NCBI GenBank assembly: GCA_964435635.1
Contig: CAYSZU010000020.1
Coordinates: forward strand, 1-16,344
Direction of reading: 5' to 3'
Length of the DNA: 16,344 nucleotides
Source of the DNA: DAOOOU01 sp964435635
GTDB taxonomy: Bacteria; Bacillota_I; Bacilli_A; RF39; UBA660
Part shown: in pieces, positions 13,457-16,344 of the stretch
Layout: every line of letters begins with the position of its first letter
Numbering within the stretch: the stretch's first letter is position 1
Position numbers and translations under genes: made by a program
The notes under the pieces: model-generated
What the model saw: only the letters and a program-made list of their open reading frames with translations
What the model was told of the DNA's origin: nothing
Database searches by the model: none

Positions 13457-14704
13457 ATGAAAATAAAACTATTATCACTATTTAAATTTGATGAATATGC
13501 AACTAATCATCCCCTTAGAAGTTATCACCAAAGTTCTAATTATGCTATTTTTATGGCTGAACATGGTTTTGATTATGATTTCATCGGCTACGTTAATGAT
13601 CAAGATGAAATCTTAGCGGCAACTCTAATCATTTATAAAAAAATTGATCTATTTAATAAATATGGGTATGCCCCCAAAGGCTTTTTAATTGATTATCATA
13701 ATGAAGAGCTTTTAAATAGTTTTACTGGAGCTTTAAAAAAGTATTATTATCGCCAAAACTTTGCTTTTATTAAAATTAACCCTGAGATTGCCATTGGCGA
13801 TTTAGATATTGAAAAAAAGCAGATTAACTATAATGAGAATAAAGCTTTAATCGAAGTTTTAAAACGTTGTGGCTTTCGAAAATTAATTGATAATAAACGT
13901 TTTGAAGCTGTATTACCAAAGTTCAACGCGATTATTCCCTTAAAAGAAGTTTCGTTTGCCCAACTAGCAAAACAAGCTAGAAATAAAGTTCGCAAGGGAA
14001 TCAGAAAAGGTTTATATATTGAAAAAGGAACCCGTGATGATATCGATATTTTATATGAATTTATTAAGAGTAAAAAAGGACGGAATGCTAATTTCTATAA
14101 AAGTTATTATAACGTTTTTGAAAAAAACGAAAGTATTGATGTGTTCTTAATTAAAGTAGATTTTGAAGAATGTTTAATTAATGCTCGTGATCTTTATGAG
14201 AAGGCGATGGAAGAGAATGCTTTACTAGTTCAAAAAGTAATGAAAAATGCTAGCGAAGAAAATCTTAATTTCAAGATGCAATCTGATCGCCTTGTTCTAA
14301 ATTATAAAAACGATATCTTAGAAGCAACAAAAGGGCTATCCATTAATCGTTATAAATATATTGCTGGTTGTATTATTATTAAGTACCAGAATCGAGTTTC
14401 AATTGTAATAAGTGGTTTTGATCATAATTTTAAACGTTTTAACCCTAATTACTTTATGCATTATAAATTAATTGAGTATTATCAAAAGACCTTTGATTAC
14501 CTAGACTTAAATGGTATTACTGGTGAGTTTGATGATACTAGTCCTTACAAAGGATTAAATGAATTTAAATTTTGTTTTAAACCAAAAGCTTTTGAATATA
14601 TTGGTGAATTCGACTTAATTATAAACGAAGGAATTTACCGTGGTCTTGAAAGCTCAGGAATCCTTGCTAGAGAATTCTCAAAAGAAAAAAAACCTGTTAA
14701 TTAA
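13457..14704 (+). CDS. FemX/MurM-type aminoacyltransferase (peptidoglycan interpeptide bridge)
   Basis: Proteins of this family move amino acids from aminoacyl-tRNA to the side chain of lipid II, building interpeptide bridges. The 415-residue sequence has two GNAT-like halves and a helical arm between them. YGYAPKGFLIDY (69-80) corresponds to the YAPRGPxxDY motif. The Lys/Arg-rich ARNKVRKGIRKG (174-185) is the usual phosphate-contacting region. Residues about 240-290 form the charged helical arm. SGFDHNFKRFNPNYFMHYKLIEYYQ (319-343), YLDLNGITGEFDD (348-360), GLNEFKFCFKP (366-376) and the final FEYIGEFDL (379-387) are strong Fem C-terminal signatures. The start follows AAAGGAG at nine bases. 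It is the only plus-strand gene here and is flanked by its own promoter and a shared terminator. Which amino acid it adds cannot be told. Confidence 0.93.
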   Translation: MKIKLLSLFKFDEYATNHPLRSYHQSSNYAIFMAEHGFDYDFIGYVNDQDEILAATLIIYKKIDLFNKYGYAPKGFLIDYHNEELLNSFTGALKKYYYRQNFAFIKINPEIAIGDLDIEKKQINYNENKALIEVLKRCGFRKLIDNKRFEAVLPKFNAIIPLKEVSFAQLAKQARNKVRKGIRKGLYIEKGTRDDIDILYEFIKSKKGRNANFYKSYYNVFEKNESIDVFLIKVDFEECLINARDLYEKAMEENALLVQKVMKNASEENLNFKMQSDRLVLNYKNDILEATKGLSINRYKYIAGCIIIKYQNRVSIVISGFDHNFKRFNPNYFMHYKLIEYYQKTFDYLDLNGITGEFDDTSPYKGLNEFKFCFKPKAFEYIGEFDLIINEGIYRGLESSGILAREFSKEKKPVN

Positions 14705-14718
14705 CAGGTTTTATTTTT
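14685..14718. terminator. Bidirectional terminator between convergent genes
   Basis: A 24-base perfect palindrome (14689-14712, centre GTTAATTAAC) is flanked by TTTTATTTTT on the plus side. On the minus side eight T follow (A run 14685-14692). It ends both the FemX-like gene, whose stop (14702-14704) is inside it, and the hydrolase gene, whose stop (14711-14713) overlaps its edge. Confidence 0.9.
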
Positions 14719-15880
14719 GGCCATAAACTTCTTGCTGGCACTTTGTTTGCTGGTTTGCAATATATAACTCATGTAAGTCATAAACTTTGGCATTAATATT
14801 AGTAATTAGGTCCTCGTTATTAACGATACCGCTATTAGTTAGAATTGCAATATAGTAAGGGTATTGATCATAAACGATGCCAATATCATGATATACTGCA
14901 TAATATTCCCCATACTTATGGGCTGATACAATCTCTTTATCAGCAATTGATAAGTAGTTTTGATCTGCCAATATAAATATTTCTTTTAATTCTTCACCAT
15001 AAGTTGGATTAGCAAATAATTCGTTTAATTTTTTAAGATAAACTTCAGCATCGCCAACCGTTATTTGACCATACTTATCTCCTCCGGTTAGGGTATATTT
15101 TGCCCCTAAACTTTGACCATAAGCTTTTAATTTTTGGAAGCCAATGTAATCAACTAACATGGCATGAGCCGAATTATCACTAACTGTAATCGCGTAATTT
15201 ACTAGTTCCTTTAAACTTATTTTCGCCCCAATTCGATGTTCTTTAGTTTTTCTACTATCGTTTAACACATATTTTGATTGATAAGTTATCGTTTTATTCA
15301 AATCTAGTTTATCATTAATAACCTGATCATATATATAGATAGCAACAAGCATTTTTATGGTACTAGCCGCATAGTAGATAGCATCTTGATTATAATGGTA
15401 ACTAAATCCTCTTGCTTCTTCTTCATAGTAAATGCTAGCTACATAGTTAGCTTTAAAATAACTATCTAATGATGTTTTATATTTCTTAATTTCTTCTGAT
15501 TCAGCCGTTATATCATAACTTCTTGCCAAACAATCATCATATTTTATTAATAATTCTGCTTTATCGCTGGTTGAATTTTTCTTATCCACTTGATCATTTT
15601 GGTGATCATCTTTAATGAAATAACTTATTACTCCTACTAGGAAGGCAATCACCAGAAGGATAAATATAATTCTTTTTATCTTGGCTACTTTCCTTTTTCT
15701 TCTTATAATTCTAGCTTTAGAATTAACAATTCTTTTTACCGGTCTTTTTTTTGTAACTTGGCGATAATTAACATTTCTTTTAATTGGTTTTTTGATCTTT
15801 TTCTTTTTAACAACGGACTTATTAACGTTCTTATAGCGTTTTGCCCTTGTCATCATCCTTTTATTATCGTTCTTGACCAT
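14711..15880 (-). CDS. Class A beta-lactamase-fold serine hydrolase with basic N-terminal tail
   Basis: The 389-residue protein has a cytoplasmic N-terminal tail (1-70), one membrane segment (about 71-88) and an external penicillin-binding-type domain (about 110-389). The active-site motifs are S173-x-x-K176 in AASTIKML, S234-D-N236 in ITVSDNSAH, and K322-Y-G324 in SAHKYG where KTG is usual. The omega-loop ExxLN that lets class A beta-lactamases deacylate is not visible; TGGDKYGQITVGDAEVY is in its place. This points to a cell-wall peptidase or a penicillin-binding protein rather than a resistance enzyme, an inference. The tail has 32 Lys/Arg and one acidic residue in 70. The ATG follows AAGGTGATAAT. 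It has an extended -10 promoter and shares a terminator with the FemX-like gene, another wall gene. Confidence 0.88.
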   Translation of the reverse strand: MVKNDNKRMMTRAKRYKNVNKSVVKKKKIKKPIKRNVNYRQVTKKRPVKRIVNSKARIIRRKRKVAKIKRIIFILLVIAFLVGVISYFIKDDHQNDQVDKKNSTSDKAELLIKYDDCLARSYDITAESEEIKKYKTSLDSYFKANYVASIYYEEEARGFSYHYNQDAIYYAASTIKMLVAIYIYDQVINDKLDLNKTITYQSKYVLNDSRKTKEHRIGAKISLKELVNYAITVSDNSAHAMLVDYIGFQKLKAYGQSLGAKYTLTGGDKYGQITVGDAEVYLKKLNELFANPTYGEELKEIFILADQNYLSIADKEIVSAHKYGEYYAVYHDIGIVYDQYPYYIAILTNSGIVNNEDLITNINAKVYDLHELYIANQQTKCQQEVYGQK

Positions 15881-15896
15881 ATTATCACCTTAATAA

Positions 15897-15925
15897 ATTA
15901 TATCAATAAAAACAAAAAAAGCGAA
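15897..15925 (-). promoter_or_regulatory. Extended -10 promoter of the beta-lactamase-like gene
   Basis: TATAAT (15897-15902) on the minus strand has TGA directly upstream. At 17 bases the -35 would be TTCGCT, which lies inside the tuf terminator stem and matches poorly. The extended -10 is the main evidence. Confidence 0.55.
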
Positions 15926-15942
15926 TATAATTATTCGCTTTT
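15914..15942 (-). terminator. Intrinsic terminator of tuf
   Basis: Perfect 11-base arms AAAAGCGAATA (15917-15927) and TATTCGCTTTT (15932-15942) enclose a four-base loop. Seven T follow on the minus strand. The hairpin starts ten bases after the tuf stop codon. Confidence 0.85.
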
Positions 15943-15952
15943 AAATTATTTG

Positions 15953-16344
15953 TTATTCAATTATTTCTGAAATAACTCCGGCACCAACAGTACGTCCACC
16001 TTCACGGATAGAGAACTTAGTACCATTTTCAAGAGCAACTGGAGCAATAAGTTCAACAGTCATGTCAACATTATCACCAGGCATTACCATTTCAGTTCCT
16101 TCTGGAAGAGTAATAACACCAGTAACATCAGTTGTTCTGAAGTAGAACTGAGGACGATAGTTTGAGAAGAATGGAGTATGACGTCCGCCTTCTTCTTTAC
16201 TTAAAACATATACTCCAGCTTTAAATTTATGATGAGGAGTAACGCTGCCTGGCTTAGCAAGTACTTGACCACGTTCAACAGAAGCACGATCAATCCCACG
16301 TAGTAATGCTCCCGCATTATCACCAGCTACTGCTGAATCAAGTT
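15953..16344 (-). CDS. tuf: Elongation factor Tu, C-terminal part (cut by the window edge)
   Basis: About 129 residues of the C terminus are present, and the 5' part lies beyond the right edge. EF-Tu carries aminoacyl-tRNA to the ribosomal A site. Recognisable stretches of domains 2 and 3 are LLRGIDRASVERGQVLAKPG, TPHHKFKAGVYVLSKEEGG, RHTPFFSNYRPQFYFRTTDV, LPEGTEMVMPGDNV and the final GGRTVGAGVISEIIE. The codon choice (for example GAA, GGT, ACT) is consistent with a highly expressed gene. A strong terminator follows the stop, so genes to the left do not depend on tuf transcription. Confidence 0.97.
   Translation of the reverse strand, partial: LDSAVAGDNAGALLRGIDRASVERGQVLAKPGSVTPHHKFKAGVYVLSKEEGGRHTPFFSNYRPQFYFRTTDVTGVITLPEGTEMVMPGDNVDMTVELIAPVALENGTKFSIREGGRTVGAGVISEIIE

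Noticed and set aside
1..16344. Use of the Mycoplasma code (TGA as Trp), given the high AT content.
   Set aside because: Trp is encoded by TGG in all genes, and TGA ends smpB and the prepilin gene at sensible places.
1..16344. Mobile element, defence system or biosynthetic cluster.
   Set aside because: No transposase, integrase, nuclease/toxin pair, direct repeats or synthase was found; nearly all genes are recognisable housekeeping or envelope genes.

Overview
The window looks like chromosomal core DNA of a low-GC, Gram-positive member of the Bacillota, class Bacilli. An uncultured lineage near the Erysipelotrichales/RF39 groups is my guess; no marker here fixes the order. The reasons are the strongly AT-rich sequence, AGGAGG/AGGTGAT-type ribosome binding sites, a cdaA-cdaR pair, an eno-secG-rnr-smpB block like that of Bacillus, and cell-wall genes (a FemX-like ligase and a penicillin-interacting serine hydrolase fold). 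TGA works as a stop (smpB and the prepilin gene), so the code is not the Mycoplasma one. I see no insertion sequence, prophage, CRISPR array, tRNA or rRNA.

Layout from right to left, the direction of most transcription (minus strand). The 3' part of tuf (EF-Tu) enters at the right edge and ends in a strong terminator. Then come a membrane-anchored class A beta-lactamase-like hydrolase with a very basic tail (14711-15880) and, convergent to it, the only plus-strand gene, a FemX/MurM-type aminoacyltransferase (13457-14704). The two share one bidirectional terminator. A DUF308/HdeD-like membrane protein (12788-13348) diverges from the ligase gene. Next come eno and secG (11221-12725). A tightly packed run follows: lone type IV prepilin-like gene, rnr, smpB, amidase (6292-11166), then a YerB-like DUF3048 protein and a small membrane protein. 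The c-di-AMP genes cdaA and cdaR come next (2624-4817), then a cysteine-less thioredoxin-fold-like membrane protein, a CtpA-type S41 protease, and an Ntdp/YgaC (DUF402) nucleotide phosphatase. A promoter at the left edge points out of the window.

The themes are envelope maintenance (FemX-like ligase, beta-lactamase-like hydrolase, CtpA, SecG, CdaA/CdaR, amidase) and RNA or translation quality control (RNase R, SmpB, EF-Tu). No intergenic stretch exceeds 200 bases. Many terminator hairpins overlap the stop codons of the genes they end.

The most notable observation is at the 5' end of the amidase gene. Its in-frame ATG (8106) has no ribosome binding site. An ATG overlapping the smpB stop (8174-8176) starts a signal-peptide-like MKKIVILIVL that ends at CTT TAA, and a +1 shift exactly there joins it to the amidase frame. 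This is either a recent frameshift, a sequence error, or a +1 shift at the same P-site codon used by prfB. I found no clearly new multi-gene system.
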